The position numbers and the translations under genes are program-made. The notes beneath the pieces are model-generated. The model was not told the origin of the DNA, made no database searches, and worked only from the letters and a program-made list of their open reading frames with translations. A stretch of DNA of 64,000 bases from Microcoleus vaginatus_C (GTDB lineage Bacteria > Cyanobacteriota > Cyanobacteriia > Cyanobacteriales > Microcoleaceae). Positions 25,959 through 36,220 of this stretch are shown in pieces (within the stretch, counting starts at the first letter, position 1; each line of letters begins with the position of its first letter). The DNA is taken from NCBI GenBank assembly GCA_040004035.1, contig JAMPLN010000003.1, one strand, 5' to 3'.

Positions 25959-28529
25959 ATGAGGTTTGAAGGTCTGAACGTGGCAGAATTTTTCTCAAAT
26001 ATCAAAGATACATTGAGCAAAGTCACTAACGCAATAAGCGGTAATTCCGATCGAGAACCGCCGAAGGCTGCGAAGGGCAATAAGCTCAACTCGCCGGAAT
26101 CCGAGGCGGAATTTTATACACGGACAAGGGATGAGCGAGCGGAGTATGTGGTATCAGAAGATGCTGCACCTCTAGAAGAGTCAGAATATTTAGACTCAGA
26201 ATATTTAGACTCAGAATATTTAGACTTAGAATATTTAGAACCAGAATACGCTCGATATCCAGTAGTCAAGCGCGAGTGGGAAGGGTTGAAGCGCTTAATT
26301 GCTTGGTTAGAAATTGAACCTCAAGTTACCAGCTTGCAAACCAAGGGAAAAGAATTGTTGCGGCCGGGATTAAGTGTGCTGGGAACTAAATCACCCCCAA
26401 AATCGGATATTAGCGAATTGCCGGAAAATAGCGCACCGCAGAACACCGAATTGCAGAGACATACGGAACTACAGGAAAATAGCGCACCGAAGGAAAATAC
26501 TAAAAAACGTATCCCCCGCCGTCCTAGATTTTGGATAAGTTTAGGTGTTGCGAGTATAGGCGGGGGCGCTTTAATCTACGGTTTATGGATTTTGTACACC
26601 TTAGACAAAGGTTTGCCGGATGTTAACGATTTGTCAGCCTTTAACCGCGACGGAACGCTGACAATTAAGGCATCAGATAATACGATTTTGTTGCAGTCGG
26701 GGCCTGCAACTAGAGATAAACTGAAACTTCAAGAAATTCCCGAACTGTTGGTTAAAGCTTTTATTGCCATAGAAGACCGCCGTTTTTACCAACATCGCGG
26801 GGTGGATTATCAAGGTATTGTGCGATCGATTGTTTCTAATTTGATAGCGAGAGATTTAGTGCAGGGTGGCAGTACAATTACGCAACAATTGGCTCGCGTT
26901 GTTTTTCTTAATCAGGAAAGAAGTATTAGGCGGAAGGTTCGGGAAGCTCTTTTAGCTCAGAAAATAGAGCGGGAGTTGAGTAAAGACCAAGTTTTAGAAA
27001 GATATTTAAATCTGGTTTATTTGGGTTCGGATGCCTACGGAGTGGCAGATGCAGCTTTGGTTTTCTTTAGCAAAACAGTCGATAAATTAACTTTGGCAGA
27101 GATGGCAACTTTGGCGGGTTTGCCACCGGCACCGAGCGAATATTCGCCTTTGGTTAATCCCGATATTGCTAAGAAACGCCGCAATCTTGTGCTGCAACAA
27201 ATGCAGGAAGCGAAGGTAATTACAGAGGTTCAGGCGAAGGAGGCTATGGCGGAACCGATCGCCGTTAAACCAAGTCCGCCGAAGCGATTTAAAGTAGTCG
27301 CACCTTATTTTGCTAGTTACATTCGGAAGGAATTGCCGCGCTATGTTTCTCAGGATGCTTTGGAAGCTGGCGGTTTGACTGTTGAGACGACGGTGGATTT
27401 GAAGTGGCAGAAAATAGCGGAAGAGGTTGTTAAAAATGCGATCGAAGTTGATGGTCGCCGTCAGGGTTTTGAACAGGCCGCTTTAGTTTCTATGGACACT
27501 AAGACTGGGGAAGTTAAGGCCCTGGTAGGAGGTGGAAATTTTAAGGAAAGTGAATTTAATCGCGCTACGCAGGCTTTGCGGCAGCCCGGATCGACGTTTA
27601 AAGGGTTGGTTTATGCCGCGGCGATGGCGGCTGGTTTTTCTCCCTATGACGGTTACGAAGATGAACCAATTATTATCGACGGCTATCAACCGAATAATTA
27701 TGGCAAAAAATTTAGCGGTTGGCGATCGATGTCTGATGCTTTGACGCGTTCGGTGAATGTCGTAGCTGTAAAGGTGTTGATGGATGTGGGGTTTGAACCG
27801 GCGATCAAATTAGCCAACGATATGGGGATTAAGTCGAAATTGAGTCCGATTTATTCCCTGGCTTTGGGTTCTTCAGAGGTGAATTTGCTGGAGTTAACCA
27901 ATGCTTACGGTACTTTAGCCGCGCAAGGGAATTTTATTGAAGCCCACGGAATTAAGCGGGTGATTAATCAGCGGGGAGATGTGATTTATCAGGCTAATTT
28001 TAAACCGAAGCGGGTTTTGGATAAGGATAGTGCTGCGATTACTACTTGGATGTTGGAGGGCGTTGTGCAAGACGGTACGGGGGGGCCTGCTGCTTTAAAC
28101 GATCGCGCTGTAGCAGGCAAAACCGGTACTTCGGAAAATGTCAGGGATTTGTGGTTTATTGGTTACATTCCACAGGTGGTGACTGGGGTTTGGCTGGGGA
28201 ATGATGATAATTATCCGACTTGGGGAACTAGCGGTACGGCGGCCTACAATTGGCGCGATTTTATGAGTCAAGCTGTTAAGGGAATGCCCGTTGAGAAGTT
28301 TCCGAAGTTGCCGAAGTTGGAGGGCCGCAAGGGCAGTATTAAGGCGAAACCGGTGGAGCCTAAGAGGATTATTCGCGGGATGATTGTGAATGAGGATGGG
28401 GCGATCGTACCTTACAATCCCAATCCTCAACCGAGGTATTACCCACCGCAAGAGCCTGCTTATCAAGAGCCTGCTTATCAAGAGCCTGCTTATGAAGAAC
28501 CGGGATATTATCAGGAGCCTGGATATTAA
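25959..28529 (+). CDS. Class A penicillin-binding protein (PBP1A-type)
   Basis: 856 residues from ATG 25959; a TTG three bases earlier and a GTG at 25980 with GAAGG before it are alternatives. A cytoplasmic N-terminus of about 190 residues is followed by one membrane segment (about 193-213). The GT51 glycosyltransferase (about 255-430) has IEDRRFYQHRGVDY with the catalytic Glu and 'GGSTITQQLARVVF'. The transpeptidase (about 500-790) has the S-T-F-K active serine in RQPGSTFKG, SVN, and KTGTS. It polymerises and cross-links peptidoglycan in the periplasm. Unusual features: five-residue tandem repeats near both ends, acidic (Y-L-D-S-E type, near residue 75) and Pro/Tyr-rich (E-P-A-Y-Q type, C-terminal). 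Confidence 0.93.
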   Translation: MRFEGLNVAEFFSNIKDTLSKVTNAISGNSDREPPKAAKGNKLNSPESEAEFYTRTRDERAEYVVSEDAAPLEESEYLDSEYLDSEYLDLEYLEPEYARYPVVKREWEGLKRLIAWLEIEPQVTSLQTKGKELLRPGLSVLGTKSPPKSDISELPENSAPQNTELQRHTELQENSAPKENTKKRIPRRPRFWISLGVASIGGGALIYGLWILYTLDKGLPDVNDLSAFNRDGTLTIKASDNTILLQSGPATRDKLKLQEIPELLVKAFIAIEDRRFYQHRGVDYQGIVRSIVSNLIARDLVQGGSTITQQLARVVFLNQERSIRRKVREALLAQKIERELSKDQVLERYLNLVYLGSDAYGVADAALVFFSKTVDKLTLAEMATLAGLPPAPSEYSPLVNPDIAKKRRNLVLQQMQEAKVITEVQAKEAMAEPIAVKPSPPKRFKVVAPYFASYIRKELPRYVSQDALEAGGLTVETTVDLKWQKIAEEVVKNAIEVDGRRQGFEQAALVSMDTKTGEVKALVGGGNFKESEFNRATQALRQPGSTFKGLVYAAAMAAGFSPYDGYEDEPIIIDGYQPNNYGKKFSGWRSMSDALTRSVNVVAVKVLMDVGFEPAIKLANDMGIKSKLSPIYSLALGSSEVNLLELTNAYGTLAAQGNFIEAHGIKRVINQRGDVIYQANFKPKRVLDKDSAAITTWMLEGVVQDGTGGPAALNDRAVAGKTGTSENVRDLWFIGYIPQVVTGVWLGNDDNYPTWGTSGTAAYNWRDFMSQAVKGMPVEKFPKLPKLEGRKGSIKAKPVEPKRIIRGMIVNEDGAIVPYNPNPQPRYYPPQEPAYQEPAYQEPAYEEPGYYQEPGY

Positions 28530-28586
28530 GCGGGTTTTACCAACAATTGCCATCCGTCACCCAACGGTAAATCACAATCTACAAAT

Positions 28587-29927
28587 CTAATCTTGCTTTA
28601 GTTTCACCATAAAAAAGCCGTCCATTTGATTTCGGTGCGGCCAAACTTTCACCCATCCTTCGGGTGATGGCTGTACGGGTAAATCAATTGTTGGCGGTTC
28701 GATTTGCCAGTTAGGATTGCTGTCTAAGAACGATCGAATAACTGTTTCATTTTCCAAGGGATGAATTGTGCAAGTTGCATAAACTAATACGCCGCCGGAC
28801 TTGACAAATGTCGCTGCATTTGCTAGCAATTCCGATTGCAGTTGAGATTGTTGTTGAATGTTTTCGGGCGTGTGATGCCAGCGGGCGTCGGCGCGGCGGT
28901 GGAGGGTTCCCAGGCCGGAACAAGGTGCGTCTAGTAAAACTCTGTCTGCGAGGTTAACAAACTCTGGGAAATGGCGGCTGTCTCCGGTATGAATTTTAAT
29001 CGATTTCATCTGGAGTCTGTCTGCATTTTCTTTAAGTTTTTTGAGTCTGCTGGCGGTTTTGTCGCAGGCATAAATTGTGCCTTCATCCTGCATTAATTCG
29101 GCGCTGTGGGTGGTTTTTCCCCCCGGCGCGGCGCAGGCGTCGATAATAGTTTCCCCTGGCTGGGGCCCTAGTAAATGGGTGACTAATTGAGCGCTGCTGT
29201 CTTGGATTGTCCACCAACCTTCGCTGTATCCGGGGAGGTTTTGGATTGCGCCGATGCTGCCATTTAGTCTTAATGCTTGTGGCAAGTTGGGGATTCTGCT
29301 AGTTGAGATGTTGTGGGATTTGAAGGCGGTTTCAATTTGGGCGATCGAGCTTTTTAAGGGATTGATTCTTAGGTCAATTGTGGGGGATTGGTTGAACCAT
29401 TCACATAGTTGTTCTGTTTCCGTTTCGCCTATTTGTTCGATCCACAATTTTACCAGCCATTCGGGGAAGCTGTGCAGAATTCCTAGGCGTTCGACGGTTG
29501 ATTTATAATTAGTAACTGTTAAGGGGTTTAAGTCGTTATCTGTTAAACGGATGTATTGGCGCAACAAACCGTTGACAAAACTGCTGAGTCCTGAAAATCC
29601 GTTTTCTTTTGCTAGTTGAACGGTGGTGTTGACGGCGGCGGAGGGGGGAATCTGGTTGAGATATTCGAGTTGATATAAGCCTAAATGTAGGATGGTGCGG
29701 AGTTCGGGCGGTTGTTGGGAGGATTTCTTTGTTGCTAGTTTGTCGATGATGAAGTCGATCGATCGCATTCTCCTGACGCTACCGTAAACTAATTCTGTGA
29801 CTAAACGCCGATCGAGGTCGTTGAGTTGAGAATTGCCGAAAGCGCGATCGAGTGCGGCATCTGCGAATGCACCGCGGCGGTGGACTTCGCGGAGTGCGAG
29901 AAAAGCTATTTGGCGGGGATTTTGCAT
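28587..29927 (-). CDS. rsmB: 16S rRNA (cytosine-967-C5)-methyltransferase RsmB
   Basis: 446 residues. It methylates C967 of 16S rRNA using S-adenosylmethionine. Residues about 1-140 are the NusB-like RNA-binding domain (ALREVHRRGAFADAALDRAF, LVTELVYGSVR). Residues about 160-445 are the RsmB methyltransferase. 'IIDACAAPGGKTTHSAELM' is the SAM-binding loop, LLDAPCSGLGTLHRRAD carries one of the two catalytic cysteines, and VYATCTIHPLENETVI the other. The length and order match the family. It converges with the PBP gene (57-base spacer). The minus-strand giant TPR gene lies 75 bases upstream of its start, so rsmB may be read through from it. Confidence 0.95.
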   Translation of the reverse strand: MQNPRQIAFLALREVHRRGAFADAALDRAFGNSQLNDLDRRLVTELVYGSVRRMRSIDFIIDKLATKKSSQQPPELRTILHLGLYQLEYLNQIPPSAAVNTTVQLAKENGFSGLSSFVNGLLRQYIRLTDNDLNPLTVTNYKSTVERLGILHSFPEWLVKLWIEQIGETETEQLCEWFNQSPTIDLRINPLKSSIAQIETAFKSHNISTSRIPNLPQALRLNGSIGAIQNLPGYSEGWWTIQDSSAQLVTHLLGPQPGETIIDACAAPGGKTTHSAELMQDEGTIYACDKTASRLKKLKENADRLQMKSIKIHTGDSRHFPEFVNLADRVLLDAPCSGLGTLHRRADARWHHTPENIQQQSQLQSELLANAATFVKSGGVLVYATCTIHPLENETVIRSFLDSNPNWQIEPPTIDLPVQPSPEGWVKVWPHRNQMDGFFMVKLKQD

Positions 29928-30002
29928 AACATATTACATAAAAGGACTTACACAATGTTAAGTGTATAGGGTAAATAGCTGCTTATCTAAATTATTGCAA
30001 GT

Positions 30003-33000
30003 TTAGTTTTCAGCTTGTTCTGGTTTTGTTGACACCAACGGTTCTAATAAATTGCGTTCTTCTATGGGAAGTTCTAGCAAAACTCGTCTATCGCCCTTGG
30101 TTTCCTTATAGCGGACAGCCGCATTCAGCAGGCGGATGGGAATTTGGAATTCTTCGTACTTGCTGGTTAGTTCTTGCCACAATTCTAACCAAGTGCGTGC
30201 GGCTTTGTCGCTGACCATTTCTGACATAAGCGCGGGGATGTTTCGCACAATTCCCTGTCCTAAGATTGAGAGATATTTGTGTTTTTCGTAAACTGCAATC
30301 AGGCTGGCGATGCGAGGTTTCCATATCGCTACATCCTTGTTTGCGAATAGGTTGAAGAAAATCAATTTAACATCATTTAGGCTGGTAATGCGATTCTGAC
30401 CGATCGCTATATTCTTCTTGGCGAATAGATTGCTGATAATTAATATTGCATTATCTTCATCAGCTTCACCGTCAAGTTTAAGGCGTTGGAAGGCATCGTC
30501 TAATGCGGTAATTCCTTCCTCCCAACGATTCAATTCTAGAAGGAAAATAGCGCGTTTGAAGAAGACAGATAAATCTCGATAACCTAGTTTTATGGCTGTG
30601 TCATAAGATGCTAATGCTTCGCTGTAGCGTTCGAGATGATCCAGAACGCAGCCTCGATCAAACCAAGCATCTGTATAATTAGGGTCAATCTCGATCGCTT
30701 TGTCAGAAGATGCTAAGGCTTCTTCATACCGATTGAGATAAAATAGCAGCCAACTTCTGTTAACCCAAACTAATTTATCATTGGGATCAAGCTCGATCGC
30801 TTTTTCGCAGGATGTTAATGCCTCTTCATAGCGTTTAAGAGAGAATAGCAACCAAACTCGGTTAACCCAAAGTAAGTTAAAGTTAGGGTCAAGCTCGATC
30901 GCCTTGTCGTAAGATGCTAAAGCTTCTTCATAGCGATCGAGGTTGTTGAGTACATCGCCTCGATTGTCCCAAACCAATGGATCGTTGGGGTCAATCTCGA
31001 TCGCTTTGTCGTAGGATGCTAAAGCTTCTTCGTAACGTTTGAGGTTGCTAAGCACAATACTTCGACTGTTCCAAGCAGACAAGTTATTGGGTTCTAGTTC
31101 GATAGCTTTGTCGTAAGATGCTAAGGCTTCTTCATAGCGTTTAAGACTGTTGAGTACATCACCTCGCTTAATCCAAACAAATTTATCGTATGGGTCAAGC
31201 TCAATCGTTTTGTCCCAGGATACTAAAGCTTCTTCATAGCGTTTGAGACTGTTGAGTACATGACTGCGAATATACCAAATGCTCGCTTGATTGGGGTCAA
31301 GCTCGATTGCTTTGTCTAAGGATGCTAAGGCTTCTTCATAGCGTTCAAGATTGTCGAGTAAAATTCCTCGGTTAAACCAAAAATAGCTAGAATTGGGTTC
31401 AAGTTCGATCGCTTTGTCGTAAGATGCCACAGCTTCTTCATAGCGTTCAAGGTTGTAGAGTACATCGCCTCGCACCTCCCAAATACTCGCAAGATCGGAT
31501 TCCAGCTCGATCGCTTTGTCGTAAGATGCTAAGGCTTCTTCGTAACGTTCAAGCTTGTTGAGTACACGACCTCGAAGACACCAAATACTCGCATGATTCG
31601 ATTCCAGCTCGATCGCTATTTCGCAGGATGCTAAGGCTTCTTCATAGCGTTCAAGGTTGTTAAGTACATGACCTCTAAAATACCAAATACTCGCAAGATC
31701 GGATTCCAGCTCGATCGCTTTGTCACAGGATGCTAAGGCTTCTTCGTAACGTTTGAGGTTCTTAAGTACATGACCGCGACTGATCCAAACAAACGCATAA
31801 TTGAGGTCAAGCTCGATTGCTTTGTCGTAAGATACTAAGGCTTCTTCATAGCGATCGAGTTTGTTGAGTACATCGCCTCGAATGTGCCAAACCAAAGCAT
31901 AATTAGGGTCAAGCTCGATTGCTTTGTCGTAAGATGCTATGGCTTCTTCATAACGTCCGAGGTTGTTGAGTAGATCGCCTCGATTATTCCAAATAAACGC
32001 ATAATTGGGGTCAAGCTCGATCGCTTTGTCATAGGATGCTAAAGCTTCTTCGTAGCATCCGAAGTTGTTGAGTACATCGCCTCGACTATTCCAAACCAGC
32101 CCATAATTAGGGTCAAGCTCGATTGCTTTGTTGTAAGATGCTAAGGCTTCTTCGTATCGTTCAAGGTTGTTGAGTACATAGCCTCGAATATGCCAAATGC
32201 TCGCATGATTGGAATCAAGCTCGATCGCTTTGTCATAGGATGCTAACGCTTCGTCGTAACGTTTGAGGTTGTTAAGTACATGGCCTCGACTGAGCCAAAC
32301 GGACGCATAATTGAGTTGAAGCTCGATCGCTTTATCATAAGCTGCTAAAGCTTCTTCATAATGTCCGAGGTTGTTGAGTACATCACCGCGACTGTCCCAA
32401 AGAAAGGCATGATTGAACTTAAGCTCGATCGCTTTGTTGTAGGATGCTAAAGCTTCATCGTAACGTTTGAGGTTCTTAAGTACAAGACCTCGAAAATGCC
32501 AAATGCTCCCATTATTGGGTTCAAACTCGATCGCTTTTTCGTAGGGTACTAAAACTTCATCGTAACCTTTGAAGTTGTTATGTACACCGCCTTGAAGATG
32601 CCAAATGCTCGCGTTACTGGGTTCAAGCTCGATGGCTTGGTCGCAGGACGCTAAAGCTTCTTCATAGCGTTCAAGGTTGTTGAGTACAAGGGCTCGTTTA
32701 ACCCAAAGCCAGTTAACATTAGGTTCGATCTCGATCGCTTTGTCGTACGATGCTACAGCTTCCTCATAACGTTCGAGGTCGTTAAGTAAACTGCCTAGAC
32801 TACTCCAAGCAGACCAATAATTGGGTTCAAGTTTGATCGCTTTGTCTAAGGATGCTAAAGCTTCTTCGTAACGTTCAAGGTTATTGAGTACACTGCTTCG
32901 ACTATCCCAAAGCGACGCATCATTGGGGTCAAGTTCGATCGCTTTGTCTAAGGATGCTAAAGCTTCTTCGTAACGTTCAAGGTTATTGAGTACATTGCCT

Positions 33001-35513
33001 CGACTATCCCAAAGCGACGCATCATTGGGGTCAAGTTCGATCGCTTTGTCGCAAGATGCTAAGGCTTCTTCATCGCGTCCGAGATACCTGAGTACATAGC
33101 CTCGAATAAGCCAAATAATCGTATGATTGGGATCGACCTCGATTGCTTTGTCGTAAGATGCTAAAGCTTCTTCATGGCGTCCGAGGTTATTCAGTACACA
33201 GCCTCGACTGTTCCAACTCCACACATTATTGGGATCGAGAGCGATCGCTTTGTCGCAGGATGCTAATGCCTCTTCATAACGTTTAAGATAGAATAGCGAC
33301 CAACTTCGATTAACCCAGAGCAAGTTAAAATTAGGGTCAAGTTCTATCACTTTGTCCCAAGATGCTAAGGCTTCTTCATAACGTTCAAGGTTGTTGAGTA
33401 CCTCAGCTCGAAGATACCAACTGCTCGCGCGATCGGACTCAAGCTCGATTGCTTTGTCGTAAGATGCTAAAGCTTCTTCGTAAAGTTCAAGGTTATCTAG
33501 TATCTCGCCTCGAAGATGCCAAATACTCGCACGATTGGACTCAATCTCGATCGCTTTGTCGCAGGATGCTAATGCTTCTTCATAGCGTTTAAGGTTGTTG
33601 AGTACATAGCCTCGACCATGCCAAAGACTAGCATGATTGGACTCAAGCTCGATCGCTTTGTCGCAGGATGCTAAGGCTTCTTCATAGTTTCCGAGGTGAT
33701 TGAGTACAGAACCTCGAAAATGCCAAAGACTAGCATGATTGGATTCAATCTCGATTGCTTTGTCGCAGGATGCTAAGGCTTCTTCGTAGCGTTTGAGGTA
33801 CTTGAGTGCATGACTTCGAGCATACCAAAGGCTCGCATTATCGAGTCCAAGCTCGATCGTTTTGTTTAAGGATGCTAAAGCTTCTTCATACCGTTCGAGC
33901 TTGTAGAATACACCGCCTTGCATCATCCAAGCTTGCCAATCGTTGGGTTCTAGATCGATCGCCCGATCGAAAGATTCTAATGCTTCATCATACCGTTCGA
34001 GATTGTCCAAGCAACTTGCTTTTTCCAACCAATCTTTTGCCTGACCGCGAATTGCCAGCAGTTTATTTGCGATATTTAAAGCAGAAAAATAGTCTTTCTT
34101 CTCTTTGAAACTTTCAATTTCTTGCACGCAAGCTGCCACGCGAAGTTTTTCATAATCATCGGCTTCTCTTGCCTGAAGCGCACGCAGCAAATATTCTCGC
34201 TCAACTAAAGCATTAGGCGGTATAGTTTCCCGACTTATCTGATACTTCAAATGACTTTCTTCCGAATTATTATTAACTAGCTCTTTCTCGATCGCAGCAA
34301 ATCCTACTCCCAAGCGCTCCAATCGCTGTTTCAGCTCTTCTTTCGTGTACCACAACCGCAAAAAATCCACAATTAAACTAATCGGCTCACCCCGATGCTT
34401 CTTCACATCCATGCAAAAGCGCATCAGCACTTCTTGAAGTTCATAATACGACTCGCGCCCGATCGATTCGCTCGTCACATAACCCATTCCAGACAGTTGT
34501 TTAAGTTGGCTGGATGCTGTCTGATGCGTCATAAAACAGCGTTGGGCAATCTCTTTAACCATCACAGCCCCGCGCCGATCGCACAAAAATTCAACTATCT
34601 TTCTTTGCTGTGGCGAAAGCCACGCCATCCGCGCCTGATAGTACGGTGTCAACTCATCCAGCGTTTGCAAAAACGGTTTCACCAGTCGATCGAGCGAGTC
34701 GCGGGTCAAAAATTCCGCAAAAATCATATAAACGCGGTGGTTGCCCCCAGCCAAGTGATGGATGGCTTCAATTCGAGAACGTCCCGTTGGCGTTTCTATG
34801 AATAACTCTAGTTCTTTGTTGCCCTCTAATTTAGCGATATTTTTCAATAACCCGACAACTTGATCTAAATTTAGTTTTTCTAAATAGTGGCGATTGAAAA
34901 AGTCGTAGAATGGCGCTTTTTTATGGTCGATTCCTTTGAATAAATGCTGAGATGTCGCGAAAATCGTACAGAAAGGATAAATTTCTAAATAGTCTCGGAA
35001 TTGCTGCTGCCCGCTGTCGGCCAACCCTTCAAACAAATCATCCAGATTTTCTACAAGTAAAAGGAGAGTGCGATCGCCCGCAAAATCTTTCAGCAATTCT
35101 GCTGCTGTCTGTTGAGCGCTATCGGGTAATTCACCGTAAAGCGATTCTACCCGATCGAACAATTCAGCCTTGTATTCAGCCGGATATTCTGATTGGAGCG
35201 ACCGCAAAATTCGCAGGAGCAAATCGAGAAACGACGTGACGCCCCACTCTTCCTCCCGCAACCAAGCAATCAGCACTTTTTCCCGCAAATCCTCCATTGT
35301 GGAAACGCGGTGATACATTAGCGAGACTAAGTGCGTCTTCCCAATACCTCGCATCCCAATCAATAGGTGATGCTGCTTGATTGGCTTGAGGATGCTCAAC
35401 CGGATTGACTCGACTAGCTCGTTTGCCAAATCGTGACGCTGCACCAACATCTCCTCTAAATCTTCGTGCTTCATCAGACTGGGCGTGAAGCGAGAGACAA
35501 GTGTACCTTTCAT
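30003..35513 (-). CDS. Giant STAND-like ATPase with winged helix and about 35 TPRs
   Basis: 1836 residues. Residues about 45-300 are a AAA/STAND-type ATPase: Walker A GMRGIGKTH (about 53-61) and Walker B LLLLVENLDDLFEGL (about 150-164), with a TSQHLF sensor-like segment. A winged-helix domain follows (about 300-370, LSPQQRKIVEFLCDRRGAVMV, 'TASSQLKQLSGMGYV'), resembling MarR-type regulators. After a helical linker, about 35 TPRs of exactly 34 residues cover about residues 490-1680, with consensus L-x-R-Y-E-E-A-L-A-S-x-D-K-A-I-E-L-x-P-N. A helical C-terminal domain of 155 residues closes it. The plan suggests a nucleotide-switched scaffold that recognises something through the TPR solenoid. The start at 35513 has AGGGGG eight bases upstream. 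The effector, if any, is not obvious. Confidence 0.85.
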   Translation of the reverse strand: MKGTLVSRFTPSLMKHEDLEEMLVQRHDLANELVESIRLSILKPIKQHHLLIGMRGIGKTHLVSLMYHRVSTMEDLREKVLIAWLREEEWGVTSFLDLLLRILRSLQSEYPAEYKAELFDRVESLYGELPDSAQQTAAELLKDFAGDRTLLLLVENLDDLFEGLADSGQQQFRDYLEIYPFCTIFATSQHLFKGIDHKKAPFYDFFNRHYLEKLNLDQVVGLLKNIAKLEGNKELELFIETPTGRSRIEAIHHLAGGNHRVYMIFAEFLTRDSLDRLVKPFLQTLDELTPYYQARMAWLSPQQRKIVEFLCDRRGAVMVKEIAQRCFMTHQTASSQLKQLSGMGYVTSESIGRESYYELQEVLMRFCMDVKKHRGEPISLIVDFLRLWYTKEELKQRLERLGVGFAAIEKELVNNNSEESHLKYQISRETIPPNALVEREYLLRALQAREADDYEKLRVAACVQEIESFKEKKDYFSALNIANKLLAIRGQAKDWLEKASCLDNLERYDEALESFDRAIDLEPNDWQAWMMQGGVFYKLERYEEALASLNKTIELGLDNASLWYARSHALKYLKRYEEALASCDKAIEIESNHASLWHFRGSVLNHLGNYEEALASCDKAIELESNHASLWHGRGYVLNNLKRYEEALASCDKAIEIESNRASIWHLRGEILDNLELYEEALASYDKAIELESDRASSWYLRAEVLNNLERYEEALASWDKVIELDPNFNLLWVNRSWSLFYLKRYEEALASCDKAIALDPNNVWSWNSRGCVLNNLGRHEEALASYDKAIEVDPNHTIIWLIRGYVLRYLGRDEEALASCDKAIELDPNDASLWDSRGNVLNNLERYEEALASLDKAIELDPNDASLWDSRSSVLNNLERYEEALASLDKAIKLEPNYWSAWSSLGSLLNDLERYEEAVASYDKAIEIEPNVNWLWVKRALVLNNLERYEEALASCDQAIELEPSNASIWHLQGGVHNNFKGYDEVLVPYEKAIEFEPNNGSIWHFRGLVLKNLKRYDEALASYNKAIELKFNHAFLWDSRGDVLNNLGHYEEALAAYDKAIELQLNYASVWLSRGHVLNNLKRYDEALASYDKAIELDSNHASIWHIRGYVLNNLERYEEALASYNKAIELDPNYGLVWNSRGDVLNNFGCYEEALASYDKAIELDPNYAFIWNNRGDLLNNLGRYEEAIASYDKAIELDPNYALVWHIRGDVLNKLDRYEEALVSYDKAIELDLNYAFVWISRGHVLKNLKRYEEALASCDKAIELESDLASIWYFRGHVLNNLERYEEALASCEIAIELESNHASIWCLRGRVLNKLERYEEALASYDKAIELESDLASIWEVRGDVLYNLERYEEAVASYDKAIELEPNSSYFWFNRGILLDNLERYEEALASLDKAIELDPNQASIWYIRSHVLNSLKRYEEALVSWDKTIELDPYDKFVWIKRGDVLNSLKRYEEALASYDKAIELEPNNLSAWNSRSIVLSNLKRYEEALASYDKAIEIDPNDPLVWDNRGDVLNNLDRYEEALASYDKAIELDPNFNLLWVNRVWLLFSLKRYEEALTSCEKAIELDPNDKLVWVNRSWLLFYLNRYEEALASSDKAIEIDPNYTDAWFDRGCVLDHLERYSEALASYDTAIKLGYRDLSVFFKRAIFLLELNRWEEGITALDDAFQRLKLDGEADEDNAILIISNLFAKKNIAIGQNRITSLNDVKLIFFNLFANKDVAIWKPRIASLIAVYEKHKYLSILGQGIVRNIPALMSEMVSDKAARTWLELWQELTSKYEEFQIPIRLLNAAVRYKETKGDRRVLLELPIEERNLLEPLVSTKPEQAEN
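30480..34030 (-). repeat. Tandem 102-bp coding repeats (TPR array)
   Basis: Roughly 35 head-to-tail units of 102 bases in the giant TPR gene, each coding one 34-residue TPR, without spacer. Adjacent units are so alike at the DNA level (repeated GATGCTAAGGCTTCTTCATA, GCTCGATCGCTTTGTC) that slippage or gene conversion between units is expected, and assembly from short reads could be wrong here. Confidence 0.9.
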
Positions 35514-35818
35514 ACTGTCAACCCCCTGGATAGTAACTGGGGACGAGAAATTCTGGTCGATCCGTTTTCCATGAAATGCTTGTTATACAAGGCTTTGAAG
35601 TTTAATAAATCTACTTTACCATATAATATAAAAATATGAGTTATTTCTATTGTATATTTTTTAAAGCAGTGTTAGACTGCCCTTAACAAGCAAATAAGCG
35701 CCCCAGCTTTTACTAGAGACGCTTTCGATCGCTTGTTTTTTTCAGAGCGACTGGGTGCCACCAGAAACGCTCGTCAATTTCCCATTTTTATGGTCTTTGT
35801 ACAGACCAAGGAGTTTAT
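35514..35818. other. Divergent spacer, no gene recognised
   Basis: 305 bases between the giant TPR gene and a small membrane-protein gene, transcribed in opposite directions. AT-rich in the middle (35600-35660), suited to promoters for both sides, but no clear -35/-10 pair could be assigned. Confidence 0.4.
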
Positions 35819-36025
35819 ATGTCTGATTTTAGCACCAACCAAGTCATTCTGGTTTCTACGGCTCCAACTGATTCGGCAACACCGCCTGAAACTGGAAATT
35901 TCATGCCTTTACTGATGTACGGAGGAGTGGCAGTAGCCGTGATTTTTGCGATGGCTTACTTTTCCCAAACTTTGCTCAACTCAATTACTCAGTTGACCAA
36001 AACCCTGAACAAAAAACACAAATAA
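35819..36025 (+). CDS. Small single-pass membrane protein, unknown
   Basis: 68 residues. A polar N-terminus of about 28 residues is followed by one membrane helix (about 29-50, MPLLMYGGVAVAVIFAMAYF) and a short basic tail (KTLNKKHK). A strong ribosome site AAGGAG lies eight bases before the ATG, which supports a real gene. I do not recognise a family; the size and layout recall small photosynthetic-membrane subunits but it matches none of the psb or psa proteins I know. It is followed after 195 bases by another membrane protein gene. Confidence 0.6.
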   Translation: MSDFSTNQVILVSTAPTDSATPPETGNFMPLLMYGGVAVAVIFAMAYFSQTLLNSITQLTKTLNKKHK

Positions 36026-36220
36026 TCACTGGTTCCCTGGTTCCCGGGCTCTGCCTGGGAATCGATACCCAGAGACTCTGCCTCGCAAGTCTTAGACTCG
36101 CGGGAGGCAGAGCCTCCAAATCTGCGTCCCCAGGCAGAGCCGGGGAACAAGAAAAAATCTGAAAAATATTCCTTAAGACTTGTTAGAATACACAAAACTT
36201 CATACTTTCCCCAACTCTGG

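Noticed and set aside
30480..34030. CRISPR array
   Set aside because: Repeats are 102-base coding units without unique spacers; a TPR array.
30026..35239. Plus-strand frames opposite the giant TPR gene
   Set aside because: By-products of the repeated TPR codons; no start signals or domains.
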